From contig CAWBCO010000001.1 in the NCBI GenBank assembly GCA_963787415.1, forward strand, positions 62,001-126,000: a stretch of DNA of 64,000 nt. Reading direction: 5' to 3'. The DNA comes from CAVUWL01 sp963787415 (GTDB taxonomy: Bacteria > Actinomycetota > Thermoleophilia > Solirubrobacterales > 70-9). The notes beneath the pieces are model-generated. The model ran no database searches, had not been told where the DNA came from, and saw nothing but the letters and a program-made list of their open reading frames with translations. Shown piece after piece: positions 28,011 to 36,894 of this stretch (position 1 is its first letter; each line of letters starts with the position of its first letter). Both the position numbers and the translations under genes were made by a program.

Positions 28011-28868
28011 ATGGCCGTAGCTTCGGATCGGCGAAAATGTCCCGTATGCGGGGGAGCAGGTCGAGTGCTTCCACGCTATAGCAGTGTTGGTCTCGACCGC
28101 TGTGAGCGATGCGGCCTCATCTTTCTTGGCCGGCCAGTAGCCGAGGATATCCGCGGCCGCTATCTCAGCGACGAGTATGTTGACGCGCACGTCGATCACT
28201 TCAACGAAGATCGGGCTTTCAAGCACATTGCGAAGCAGCGAACGAGATGGTTGGCCCGGCGAATCGCGCCGGGGACGCTGCTGGAGATAGGTCCAGGCCG
28301 GGGATTTTTCCTCGACGCGGCTCGGCATGCCGGCTTCGATCCTGTCGGGGTCGAGCCTTCGCCGGTTTTGGCTGCACGAGCTGTGTCAGAATTCGGCGTC
28401 CGGGTTGAATGCGGGTTCTTGGACGAGGTCAATCTTCCCCGTCGCTATTTCGATGCAATCTGCATGTTCCACGTCTTCGAGCACGTCGAGAATCCAATCG
28501 ACACTCTCACCTTCCTTGGTGAATTGGTGAAGGATGCCGGCTTGCTCTTGATCGAGGTACCGAACATCGCCAGTGCAATGGCCAAGCGCCGCGGCGATCG
28601 CTGGGCGGCTGTTCAACCTGTTGAGTTGCACATCTCCCATTTTGTTCCAGAAACCCTCCGGCGGGTTGTGGACAGGGCGGGTCTGCAGATAGTCGGACTC
28701 GACACGGTTGCTCCCTGGCACTACACTCCACCCAGGCAGCGATTGCGCCTCCGCTCACTGATGGGCTACCTGTACCGAGCCGCGTCCCTTCGAACCTTGT
28801 ATTCCACTCATCCAAGCGGTTTCGACAACCTGCGGGTTATCGCCAAGCGCCGACCAGCTCCTACTTAG
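28011..28868 (+). CDS. SAM-dependent methyltransferase with N-terminal zinc ribbon
   Basis: A 285-residue protein. Residues 10-38 carry two CxxC knuckles (KCPVCGGAG; DRCERCGLIFL), as in the C-methyltransferase/zinc-ribbon group. Motif I is LLEIGPGRGFFLDAARHAG, then VGVEPSPVLAARA, FDAICMFHVFEHVENPIDTL, and a final HISHFVPETLRRVVDRAG. It ends DNLRVIAKRR. The stop overlaps the convergent lipoprotein gene by eight bases. Probably modifies a sugar or other locus product; target not visible. Confidence 0.83.
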   Translation: MAVASDRRKCPVCGGAGRVLPRYSSVGLDRCERCGLIFLGRPVAEDIRGRYLSDEYVDAHVDHFNEDRAFKHIAKQRTRWLARRIAPGTLLEIGPGRGFFLDAARHAGFDPVGVEPSPVLAARAVSEFGVRVECGFLDEVNLPRRYFDAICMFHVFEHVENPIDTLTFLGELVKDAGLLLIEVPNIASAMAKRRGDRWAAVQPVELHISHFVPETLRRVVDRAGLQIVGLDTVAPWHYTPPRQRLRLRSLMGYLYRAASLRTLYSTHPSGFDNLRVIAKRRPAPT

Positions 28869-29385
28869 AGGTGTTCAGCGCCTTCCTGACGTCTTCCGCC
28901 CGGGTTTCCACGAAGGAGTCATCGGCGATCTTCCACTGGTTACCTTCGCGTATGAGGGTGAATGCCTGTGGGTAGCTGCTCGTAGTAAAACGAGTCGCCC
29001 CGACTGGCTGCCGCGTCTCGATTTGCGTGAAGATCGTCGTCGTCTTGTTTTCATGCTGCACGTCGACGATCTTGGGCTGCGATCTGACCAGTTCGCCTGA
29101 AGCGAGCGGAAGGTCACGTTTTGCCAACCCGTCGCTTTCGCTTTGATGGCGCAGCGGGGTCGCCAACTCAGACAGGTAACCAGGAATATCGTTGTATTGG
29201 ATAGTCCTCCACCATCGCAGGAGCGCTTCTTGGGAGGACCCCGGTGGCTGCTGGCGAAGGTCCTGGGTATTGACAAGATACTCGGCGGCACTTGGGGTAC
29301 CAGGGGGAGGCGGACTCCCCCCTCCACAGCCCGCGATGCATACGAGAACCACTAGCGATGTGACCCCGAGGGCTTTCCGCAGCAC
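28861..29385 (-). CDS. Putative lipoprotein with NTF2-like domain
   Basis: A 174-residue exported protein. The N-terminus is a lipoprotein signal (MLRKALGVTSLVVLVCIAGC; lipobox IAGC, acylated Cys20) followed by a Gly/Pro/Ser linker. Residues 50-170 look like an NTF2/SnoaL-type cone fold: SSQEALLRWWRTIQYNDI, then PQAFTLIREGNQWKIADDSF, the typical C-terminal strands. No enzymatic residues are apparent. It sits just upstream of the polymerase gene end (same strand, 29417) and may report on or bind wall material; role unknown. Confidence 0.72.
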   Translation of the reverse strand: MLRKALGVTSLVVLVCIAGCGGGSPPPPGTPSAAEYLVNTQDLRQQPPGSSQEALLRWWRTIQYNDIPGYLSELATPLRHQSESDGLAKRDLPLASGELVRSQPKIVDVQHENKTTTIFTQIETRQPVGATRFTTSSYPQAFTLIREGNQWKIADDSFVETRAEDVRKALNTSK

Positions 29386-29416
29386 GGCCGCATGATAGCG
29401 AGGCGCGGTCCCTTTA

Positions 29417-30901
29417 TCAGCGGATGGGCTGATCCGGCATAGGTTGCGGTCTAGGCGGGTTCGCGTCGATCGGCGAGAATACCGCTTTGATCAGTCTCCG
29501 AGGGCTGCTGATGGGTCTGATAGCGGCCGGCCGGCTCGCGATTGTAGCGACTCCCACTCCGACGAGGGCAATCATTGTATTGGCGGTCATCGTCCCTAAC
29601 GCTCGCGTTAACAAGGCAAACGCACTGGCGTAAAGAACTGCATAGAGAACTAGGCTGAGGAGGTCCCTGCGAAACAGCAGCGCCACTGACCACCCCAGTA
29701 ACGCACCTAGAATCAGGGCCCCGATTGCCACGCCGGGCAAGCCGAAGTTCCAGAACAACTCACCCTGCATCGTGATCGGTGTCCCTGCGGTCGCGCCAGG
29801 ATAGAGGTAGGCGGTGACTAGGTTGTCGAGCGGTTGTGGCTTACCGGGCCACAGAACGCGCGGCGCCAGGGCAGCTGGAATTTGGATCAGACTGCTCCCG
29901 TCCAAATTTGAGATCGACGACGGAACTAGTTGCTGCATTGCGACGAAATCGTCAAAGGCACTTAAATCGGCGGTCTGGTAGAAAGTAATCGGAGTTTGGA
30001 GACTGCGCTGCACGGCTGTTCCAAAATTTGTCGACGATGCGTTGGTACGAACGACAGCGCCAAACTCGAGTAAACCTCCGAGCACTAAAGCCACAGCCAA
30101 AGTCGCGACGGCCATGCGAAGGCTCGGGGTACGGAGGCGCAAATAGATGACGACGGCCGCAAGCAGCCCAAACACGATAAATCCCCGCGAGCCGAGGGCA
30201 AGCGTGGAAAGCGCAGAGAGGGGGGCACTTACAAGCAGCACCCGCTTTGCGCCGGTGACGCCGCCACGCCCCTGGACGATGGCGGCGAAAGCACAAAGCG
30301 CTACACCCTCGAGCATCCAGATTCCAAGCTGACCGTAGAAGCCCGATCCCTGGTTGACGTGCAGCGAGCCGGGAGAATGAAGGAGGGCGGAGATTCCACC
30401 CTGGCGCATGAATAAAGCACCAGACAACCCGGCGCCAATCGCCATAACTATCCATGGTGCTCGTTTCCGGAGCCGGACGACCTCAAGCGGCGGGAAATAC
30501 CTACCCTTGGTTTGCATCAGCGAGAGAACCAGGAGAAATCCGATCGACCAGGTTGCGCAGCCGATACCCGCGATGGCGACGGTTCTGCTTAGATCGCCGG
30601 AGTTGTACCCGAGCTGTATCAGGGGCGTGATCGTTTCGCTGGGGTAAAAGAAGAGCTCAATTGGGCGCAACAGGAAGAGCGCGAACCAGGTCAGCGCGGC
30701 AACTGCGAGGGGCAAGGTGATCAACCATTTCCATCCTGGCATCATCCGGTGCGCCCCTGCGAGCGCTGTCGTGATCACCAGGGCGATCAGGCAAAGCATC
30801 GCTGCGAGAAGCGCTGCGCTGGATCCTCCGACTACATCTTCGGCCCGGAGCCAGAAGGCTACTGCGGAAAGCAGCAGGATCGGGTAGGGAGCCCGTCTCA
30901 C
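29417..30901 (-). CDS. wzy: O-antigen polymerase-like membrane protein (Wzy type)
   Basis: About 494 residues with 10-12 hydrophobic segments and a large central extracytoplasmic loop (about 280-370) with VLWPGKPQPLDNLVTAYLYP, then TMQGELFWNFGLPGVAIGAL. The pattern, including the LWPGKP...GEL(F/Y)WNFG stretch, is characteristic of oligosaccharide-repeat-unit polymerases. The start at GTG 30901 was chosen because it overlaps the flippase stop by exactly four bases (GTGA); an upstream GTG at 30931 is an alternative. It would join lipid-linked repeat units on the outer membrane face after flipping by the preceding gene product. Confidence 0.78.
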   Translation of the reverse strand: MRRAPYPILLLSAVAFWLRAEDVVGGSSAALLAAMLCLIALVITTALAGAHRMMPGWKWLITLPLAVAALTWFALFLLRPIELFFYPSETITPLIQLGYNSGDLSRTVAIAGIGCATWSIGFLLVLSLMQTKGRYFPPLEVVRLRKRAPWIVMAIGAGLSGALFMRQGGISALLHSPGSLHVNQGSGFYGQLGIWMLEGVALCAFAAIVQGRGGVTGAKRVLLVSAPLSALSTLALGSRGFIVFGLLAAVVIYLRLRTPSLRMAVATLAVALVLGGLLEFGAVVRTNASSTNFGTAVQRSLQTPITFYQTADLSAFDDFVAMQQLVPSSISNLDGSSLIQIPAALAPRVLWPGKPQPLDNLVTAYLYPGATAGTPITMQGELFWNFGLPGVAIGALILGALLGWSVALLFRRDLLSLVLYAVLYASAFALLTRALGTMTANTMIALVGVGVATIASRPAAIRPISSPRRLIKAVFSPIDANPPRPQPMPDQPIR

Positions 30902-32229
30902 GTGGCTCTCATCGCTGTCGAGGTTCTCCACCTATGGTCCATCAGCCAGCGCACCTCCGCGACTCGTGCGAGATTTGCGACGATCACCGAGAGAGCGGCC
31001 GCGATTGCCAATGCGAGCACGCCGATTCCCGGCTCGAGAAGTATCGCGGCCGCGATTAGCGCGGCGCTGCTCAGAAGCTGATTGAGGAGCTCCCATCTGC
31101 CGTGGTCACCGAGGATCAGAGCCTCAGCGACGGCCCCCGTGGCGGCGTCGAGAAGGCGAGCTCCGATCAGAACTACCAACAGGTCACCATAACCACGATA
31201 GGCGGGATTAAGCAAGCCGAGGAGCTGCCCAGAGATAAGGACCCCGACCACAGCGGCAGGAACTGTAGCTCCCGCCCCGACTTTTGCCGAGCGCCAGATC
31301 AACTCTCGCAGTCGCGCGTAATCCCTCCGAGCCAATGCCTCGGCAAGCATCGGCGTGATCAGTGCGACCACAGAGGTGAAGATCCATGAGAACATCGCGG
31401 CGACCCTCAACGCACCGTACAAGGCGCCGATCTCGGTGGCGCTTACACCGAGCACGCCAGCGATCCAGATCGGCAAAACAATGTTGACTTCCGCAATTCC
31501 CGTCAGGGCGCCGATTGACCAAGTATCCCGATCGAGTGGCTCGACGGAGCGGCCGATAAGGGCCGCCCGCGTCGGTTGCCAGCCGATTGAGTTGCTGACT
31601 AACCCGACGGCGCAGCCCGCTGAGAGGGCGAGCGCGATCGAGGAGGCTAGGCCCAAGGCGAGCCACGAATCGCCTACGGTGTGGATCACCGGCACGGCAC
31701 ACGTGGCGAGGACGATCGCGATCGGTCCTCCAATCCAGCCGGATAGTCCCGAATGGCCGTAGCCTCGCGCCAGGGCGCTGCAGAGGTAGACCACAGCCCA
31801 GCCCACCGCGCCCAGCATTACCACTGGGATCGCAACCAGCGCGTCTAACGGGCTGGTGTCCGGGAGCACGGCGACTAGCAATGGTGCCGTTATGACGGCG
31901 ACGATCGGCAGGGAGTATTTAGCGACTCGCCGGTACCCGGCCAGCCTCCCAAGGGAATCGGAGAGCGTCGCCGCTGCAGCCCGCTTCGGCAGAAGCTGAT
32001 CGTAGCCGAAACGCACACCAACCGAGGCTGCCCAAATCACCGTCCAGAAAACGAAGAACCTCGACGCCTCCAGCGTACCGTAGAGCCTTCCGATCAGCGC
32101 TAGCTGCAGTAAGACCAGCAAGGCGTTGACCACACGGGAGGCAAGGAACGAAACTGCGTTTACGAGCTGAACGCGTCTCGTCCTAAGAATAGTAGGTATC
32201 AAATAGTCGGCCCCGACAGGTGGTATCAA
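30898..32229 (-). CDS. wzx: Polysaccharide flippase-like protein (Wzx / MATE-like)
   Basis: A 443-residue membrane protein with 12 or so hydrophobic segments. RRVQLVNAVSFLASRVVNAL and the basic loop after TM2-3, plus WSIGALTGIAEVNIVLPIWI and LRELIWRSAKVGAGATVPAA, resemble the oligosaccharide-flippase superfamily. The TTG start at 32229 overlaps the TGA of the upstream arylsulfotransferase-like gene (TTGA). Its stop overlaps the polymerase start. It would move undecaprenyl-linked repeat units across the membrane. Low primary conservation in this family keeps the call at family level. Confidence 0.75.
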   Translation of the reverse strand: MIPPVGADYLIPTILRTRRVQLVNAVSFLASRVVNALLVLLQLALIGRLYGTLEASRFFVFWTVIWAASVGVRFGYDQLLPKRAAAATLSDSLGRLAGYRRVAKYSLPIVAVITAPLLVAVLPDTSPLDALVAIPVVMLGAVGWAVVYLCSALARGYGHSGLSGWIGGPIAIVLATCAVPVIHTVGDSWLALGLASSIALALSAGCAVGLVSNSIGWQPTRAALIGRSVEPLDRDTWSIGALTGIAEVNIVLPIWIAGVLGVSATEIGALYGALRVAAMFSWIFTSVVALITPMLAEALARRDYARLRELIWRSAKVGAGATVPAAVVGVLISGQLLGLLNPAYRGYGDLLVVLIGARLLDAATGAVAEALILGDHGRWELLNQLLSSAALIAAAILLEPGIGVLALAIAAALSVIVANLARVAEVRWLMDHRWRTSTAMRAT

Positions 32230-34538
32230 GGACGAGGGTGCATAAAGTCCATTCCGGCACGCAAGGCTGCAGCACTCAGTACACCTTCAGGGGCGAAGAC
32301 CGCGCGGTATGAAAACACGGTGCCACCGAAACCGAGCTGAAACGTTCGTTGCCCCGCTGCGTTGAATTCGGTTACGAGGGAATTTGCGCCCCAATCAATC
32401 AACCATGAGCCGTCGGGCGATCGGCGCGCAGAGCCGCAACAGAGACTACTTGAAACCTCGGGGTCGGTAACCTGTTCGAGCAGCGTTGCGGTTTTCGCCG
32501 TTTCGTTGATTTCGTAGCGGACGGCACGGGGAGGGTCGGGAAGGTTCGTATTGTTGTCGTGAATAGTAATCGTACCATCGGGCTGGAGGCGGACATCGTG
32601 CTGGCCTCCAAGCGGATATGCGCCCTGGGGGTCATTCAGTACGGTCAGACTCTTTGGCGTCCAAGTGCCGCCGAGCTTCCATACCACTTCCCCTGTCGTC
32701 ATATTGATCTTGTAGATGGCGTCGGTATGTCGGAGCGAGATCAATACCGCGTTTTCCCCATCGGGCTCCACTGCATTCATGTGGACGATGTCGCGATCTT
32801 CACTCCGTAGGGCTTCAGGCCACCATCGGCCGGTCTCAGCCAGACCGATATGTCCTTTGGTACTCCATTCCCAAACCAATTTTCCAGCCGGTGTTACCTC
32901 CTCGACAACCGCGTTTTTAACCGTGTCGTCAGGGCCGCCCCCATATTCAGTTAGATTGACGTGTTCTTGCAGTTCAGATGTAATAATCAGGTAATCACCA
33001 TTTGGTGCTATCTGGAAGTCGTGCGGATCAATAATTCCATTTACCGGGCGGACAGCGTTTAGCAATTCTCCATCAAGATTGCGAATCTCGTATGCGTCTC
33101 CGCCTGGGGGCGAGCCCCACCAAGCTATGGTCCCTTCCGGGAGGACCTTGGCATCACTCGGGGGTGCCGGAGAATCGGTATACCACCAGACCGGAACACC
33201 GTTGTTGTCGAAGATGACCGCGTAGGATGGTGCAGTTGCACCTATCGCGAGAGTTGGTGTCACGACATAGAATTCGTGCTGTGGGTCAAGGTAGCGTTTG
33301 TATTCCCAGGTGGGAAAGTTAGACGGCAGGCACCGGACATGATATTCGTGTTGCTGTTGGCCTTCGACTGTGAAGTCGAACTCTTGGTTTTCTTGCAGCG
33401 CGACCGTGGTCTGAAAGCGACCGGTCTGCGGAGGTTCTCCGTCCACGACGATGGATTCCCCTCGTGCGGTTCGTCCTGATACCTCCAGCGAATCGTTATT
33501 ACAGCGGACCGTGTAATCGCTCACATCTGGATCGAAAGCGGGAAACAATTCAGCACTCGTCGATACTTTCGTTATGCAGCTCACCGCCACAGTGACGCTT
33601 GCCGAGGACCCTCCCGTCAAAGTGTAAGTAAAGCTGTCCAATGGTTCTTCGTCATTACAGTATCCGGTTTCTGGTTTGTAGGTGAGTTCGAGACCCTGAC
33701 CCACGATCGAAACCGCACCGTGAGCGGGTTGCGTGACCGAAATGATTGCCTCCGGCCCTCCGCCCGGATTGGAGTCGTTAGCCCGAACATTGATTGGTTG
33801 GGCTGCTGCGTCTTCACTGACGGTTGCCGTGTCGCTGATTGCGATGGGAGGCTTCACCGGAGCGGGAGAGATAGGAGAGATAGGAGCTCGGGCTGTCAGG
33901 TCGGGGACGATCTTTTCGGCTAGGGCGACTAGCTTTGCCCGTCCTTTTCCTTTAGGAACGTCAACAGACACGGTGACGACTGAACCGTCGGAGGATTCAC
34001 CGACCGCATAGATGCCAGACGCATGGTCCTTGCCACCGATCCAGGCCGTCTTATGAAGAACGGAGCCAAGCGTTGGAGAAGTGAAGTCAGCGCCGCCATG
34101 GGCTCTCTGCATGCTCCTCAGCAGGGCTTCCTGGTGGAGAAACGTCAAGGTAGGATCCCATGCGGCGCCGTTCCCATTGGGAGTTGCATCTCGGACAAAG
34201 GTGGCGATCTTCAAGAGTCCAAATCCAACTGGCGTCGGCTGCTTGGGATTGGAGATCACGCTTCGCTGGGCGGCCGTCGGCGTGTGGTCAAAGCCCAAGA
34301 TTTCGCAGCTGGACTGATCAGCACCTTCGACCGCATGGGCGGAACCCGTTACCGTTGGGTTCGTCGCGGAGGATTTCGACAAGATGTGCTTGACGTCTAG
34401 ATCTTTCTTGGCCGTCGACGGCTGGATTAGTCCGCAGGCGAGCTGATCGTCGGGATTCGCGGAAGCTAGGCATGGCGCCACCAACCCAAGAACGACGCCT
34501 ACGGCGAGCGATGTGATTGTCCCGATTCGTCTCAACAC
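32226..34538 (-). CDS. Secreted multidomain arylsulfotransferase-like (ASST) protein
   Basis: A 770-residue exported protein. After a signal peptide (hydrophobic SLAVGVVLGLVAPCLASA), residues about 30-210 form an N-terminal domain with two Cys (LACGLIQPS, SSCEILGF) resembling DUF3558-like lipoprotein domains. Residues about 240-330 are a cadherin-like VCBS/tandem repeat fold (TVSEDAAAQPINVRANDSNP). A second beta-sandwich (FDPDVSDYTVRCNNDSLEV) follows. The last 370 residues are a beta-propeller of the Arylsulfotran_2 type (GTIAWWGSPPGGDAYEI; IIDPHDFQIAPNGDYLI; HMNAVEPDGENAVLISLRHT; GGQHDVRLQPDGTI). The GTG at 34538 was chosen to place the signal peptide at the start. Coupled to wzx. Confidence 0.78.
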   Translation of the reverse strand: MLRRIGTITSLAVGVVLGLVAPCLASANPDDQLACGLIQPSTAKKDLDVKHILSKSSATNPTVTGSAHAVEGADQSSCEILGFDHTPTAAQRSVISNPKQPTPVGFGLLKIATFVRDATPNGNGAAWDPTLTFLHQEALLRSMQRAHGGADFTSPTLGSVLHKTAWIGGKDHASGIYAVGESSDGSVVTVSVDVPKGKGRAKLVALAEKIVPDLTARAPISPISPAPVKPPIAISDTATVSEDAAAQPINVRANDSNPGGGPEAIISVTQPAHGAVSIVGQGLELTYKPETGYCNDEEPLDSFTYTLTGGSSASVTVAVSCITKVSTSAELFPAFDPDVSDYTVRCNNDSLEVSGRTARGESIVVDGEPPQTGRFQTTVALQENQEFDFTVEGQQQHEYHVRCLPSNFPTWEYKRYLDPQHEFYVVTPTLAIGATAPSYAVIFDNNGVPVWWYTDSPAPPSDAKVLPEGTIAWWGSPPGGDAYEIRNLDGELLNAVRPVNGIIDPHDFQIAPNGDYLIITSELQEHVNLTEYGGGPDDTVKNAVVEEVTPAGKLVWEWSTKGHIGLAETGRWWPEALRSEDRDIVHMNAVEPDGENAVLISLRHTDAIYKINMTTGEVVWKLGGTWTPKSLTVLNDPQGAYPLGGQHDVRLQPDGTITIHDNNTNLPDPPRAVRYEINETAKTATLLEQVTDPEVSSSLCCGSARRSPDGSWLIDWGANSLVTEFNAAGQRTFQLGFGGTVFSYRAVFAPEGVLSAAALRAGMDFMHPRP

Positions 34539-34742
34539 GCCGTGAAGCTTAGCGGGAGGACGGCGAGTTGATGCCCGAGAACAGCCAAGACCATGCGCCG
34601 GACATCTCTTTGGCAAGGGTTCATGTTCACGGCGGGGTTGCGAATCCTGGGAAGCAATTCGGCTGCAGCGCGATGCGATGAGAGCTAGATGCCATCGCCA
34701 CCCTTTGCAGTGGCCTCCTCAGTCCATTTCTACCGTGTCAGG

Positions 34743-35624
34743 TCACAAGAAATGGCCAGCGGTTTCCGAGGTGGATCTGAGTGTCTCCCTTGACCATTCC
34801 GAGGCCGAATGTCCGGTCGCACCCCGGGCCCTAATCGTCTGCGCAGCATGCACTAATGGTCGGGCCAGCGGTAGCAGCTCCGGATTGTGCTTGTCGATGT
34901 AGCGGCCCAGGGAGGCGAGCCTGATCGCCTGTGCGGTGTCTCTGCCGATTTGAGTGAAAGAGGCGGCCCCGGTGTGCCTCACCCGGGCCGAGCCGAGCAC
35001 GAGGTTGCGGCGCCCTTGGTCGACTAATCGCTTGGCAAGGTCGACGTCGTCATACCAAAGGAAATAGCCGTCATCAAAGCCACCGACCTCCTCCCACGTC
35101 TCCCGGCTCATCAAAAAGCAGGCGCCCGAGACCTGTTCGATCCAGAGGATCTCACCCGGCGCTGGCGGTCGCGGACTCCGCCGACCGATCGACCCAATAA
35201 AGGCTCGACCGAGCAGCGAGAAGCGACCGGGCAGGCACGAGTGGTAGTGCTGGGTCCCGCCGTCGAACACGGGCCCAACCATGCCGACGTTTCGGTGCTC
35301 GAGCGCGCCGGCCATCAGGGCGGCCATCGCGTCGGGGTGGGGGGCAACGTCCGCGTTGCTAATACAGACGAATGGAGACTGGCCGTCGCGAAGCGCAAAA
35401 TTTGCAGCGCCTCCGTATCCGAGGTTACGGTCGGACAGCTGCACCTCAATATTGGTATCCGCCATCTTCGATTGAAGCATCTGACGTTGGCTGGAGCGCG
35501 AGAAGTTGTCGACGATCTTTACCCTGACCTCAACCCCCCTGGATGCGACAAAGGACTCTGCCGCCAAAGTTGCAGCTTCGGCCGTATTCCAGTTGACAAT
35601 CGCGATGTCGATCGAGCGTTGCAT
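34743..35624 (-). CDS. Family 2 glycosyltransferase
   Basis: A 293-residue GT2 enzyme: DIAIVNWNTAEAATLAAESF, VKIVDNFSRSSQRQML, RNLGYGGAANFALRDG, VCISNADVAPHPDAMAAL, GACFLMSRETWEEVGGFDDG and YFLWYDDVDLAKRLVDQGRR, the WbbL-like arrangement. The C-terminus lacks membrane helices. Gene ends about 200 bases from the ASST gene start on the same strand, with no recognisable gene between. Sugar specificity unknown. Confidence 0.85.
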   Translation of the reverse strand: MQRSIDIAIVNWNTAEAATLAAESFVASRGVEVRVKIVDNFSRSSQRQMLQSKMADTNIEVQLSDRNLGYGGAANFALRDGQSPFVCISNADVAPHPDAMAALMAGALEHRNVGMVGPVFDGGTQHYHSCLPGRFSLLGRAFIGSIGRRSPRPPAPGEILWIEQVSGACFLMSRETWEEVGGFDDGYFLWYDDVDLAKRLVDQGRRNLVLGSARVRHTGAASFTQIGRDTAQAIRLASLGRYIDKHNPELLPLARPLVHAAQTIRARGATGHSASEWSRETLRSTSETAGHFL

Positions 35625-35962
35625 TAGTTACGAGGCCAATTTTGATAAGTCCTCAGGCATCAAGTTTTGGCACCGCAATCCGTCTCAGCCCCGGCGATCG
35701 GCGCGTCGAAATTCGTAGAGCCTTGGATCGCAGGAGGAGGCGCGGTGGATCCCCTGACTTGGCCTTGTGACGCTCGATGGGCCGGCAGTTGGGACCATGA
35801 GAGACTGGATCTTGAGATCGTCGGGTGCCATGCCTGAGGCTAAGAGCGGGGATGACGCCTCGCTTCATCTTGGGGGAGGTCACCGATCATCATATAGTCG
35901 GTGAGGCTGAAGGAGTGGAGCTTTCGTAGCGTGAGGCGAGCAGATGCCCCCTACGAGCATTT
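35625..35962. other. 338-bp gap without a recognisable gene
   Basis: Between two minus-strand glycosyltransferases. Minus-strand frames give short fragments, none with family features. The longest open frame (35653-35883) is Arg/Ser/Pro-rich and looks non-coding. No terminator or repeat is evident. Confidence 0.4.
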
Positions 35963-36876
35963 TCACCTACGCCAAGGCAGGGATGACAATGCCGCAGTCC
36001 TAGCAACATCAACGGCAGTGATGCCAAGGCTGATAGCGAGCTTTGCGCCGATGCCCGCGTAGACCGTCGCATTAAACAGTGCTGAGTGCTCGGGGGTCTC
36101 GAAGCGGCGATAAAAGCGACCCATGCCGCGGTGGAAGGAAATCTCCTGTCTGGGAGCCCGGCGTCGGCTGCTCGAGCCTCCCTTGATATGCAGCGACACC
36201 CCAGCGGGCTCATAGAAGACTCTCCAGCCCGCCCTCCAGAACCGAGCACACCAGTCGAGGTCCTCCATGTAGAGCCAGTAACCCTCATCGAGCAGACCAA
36301 CCTCGTGGATCGCCTCGGCGCGGCAGAGCATGAAGGCGCCGTTAACAGCATCGACCTCCCCCGGCTCATTCTCGTCCGAGGTGGGTGGCCCGATAACCCG
36401 TGAGCGCACTGGACACATCGCTGGCGCGGCCGATCCCGGTGAAGTGAGCCAGTGCACTTAGCGGGTGTGGGGAAGGAACGTTTGCAGGCATGGTCGAGCA
36501 TGCCTGACTCTGTCACCAGCTTGCATCCGACCATTCCTATTCGGGGCTTGGACCAAAGCCGCCCAAGGACGGCGTCCAGGGTTCCCGCGTAGACCTCCGT
36601 ATCTGGATTGAGGAGCAGGATCGCCTTCGCATTGCTGTCTCGCAATACGAGGTTGTTGGCGGCGGAGAAGCCGATATTTTTCTGGCGGATCAATCTCACC
36701 CCGGGGAACTCTCGCTCGACCATGTCGGGAGTCGAGTCGAGACTGCCACTGTCGATTACTGTCACCCGCATCTCGCCTCGGGGTGGATGCTCCGCGAGTG
36801 AGCCTAGGCAGTTGCGCAGGAGCTTCTGCGCTCCGTGGCTGACGATCGCGACCTCGAGGTCGGGGGAGATAGGCAT
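35963..36876 (-). CDS. Family 2 glycosyltransferase, two frameshifts
   Basis: Read through slips near 36460 and 36395 this is about 304 residues. N-terminal half: LEVAIVSHGAQKLLRNCLGS, VTVIDSGSLDSTPDMVE, NIGFSAANNLVLRDS, ILLLNPDTEVYAGTLDAV. The middle, in a second frame, reads LSALAHFTGIGRASDVSSAL then TGYRA. The third reads DENEPGEVDAVNGAFMLCRA, GLLDEGYWLYMEDLDWCARF and VSLHIKGGSS. Together this is a complete WbbL-like enzyme with conserved motifs on both sides of each break. Followed closely (18 bases) by the priming sugar transferase on the same strand. Confidence 0.82.
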
Positions 36877-36894
36877 GCCGCGCGAGCCCCTTAG

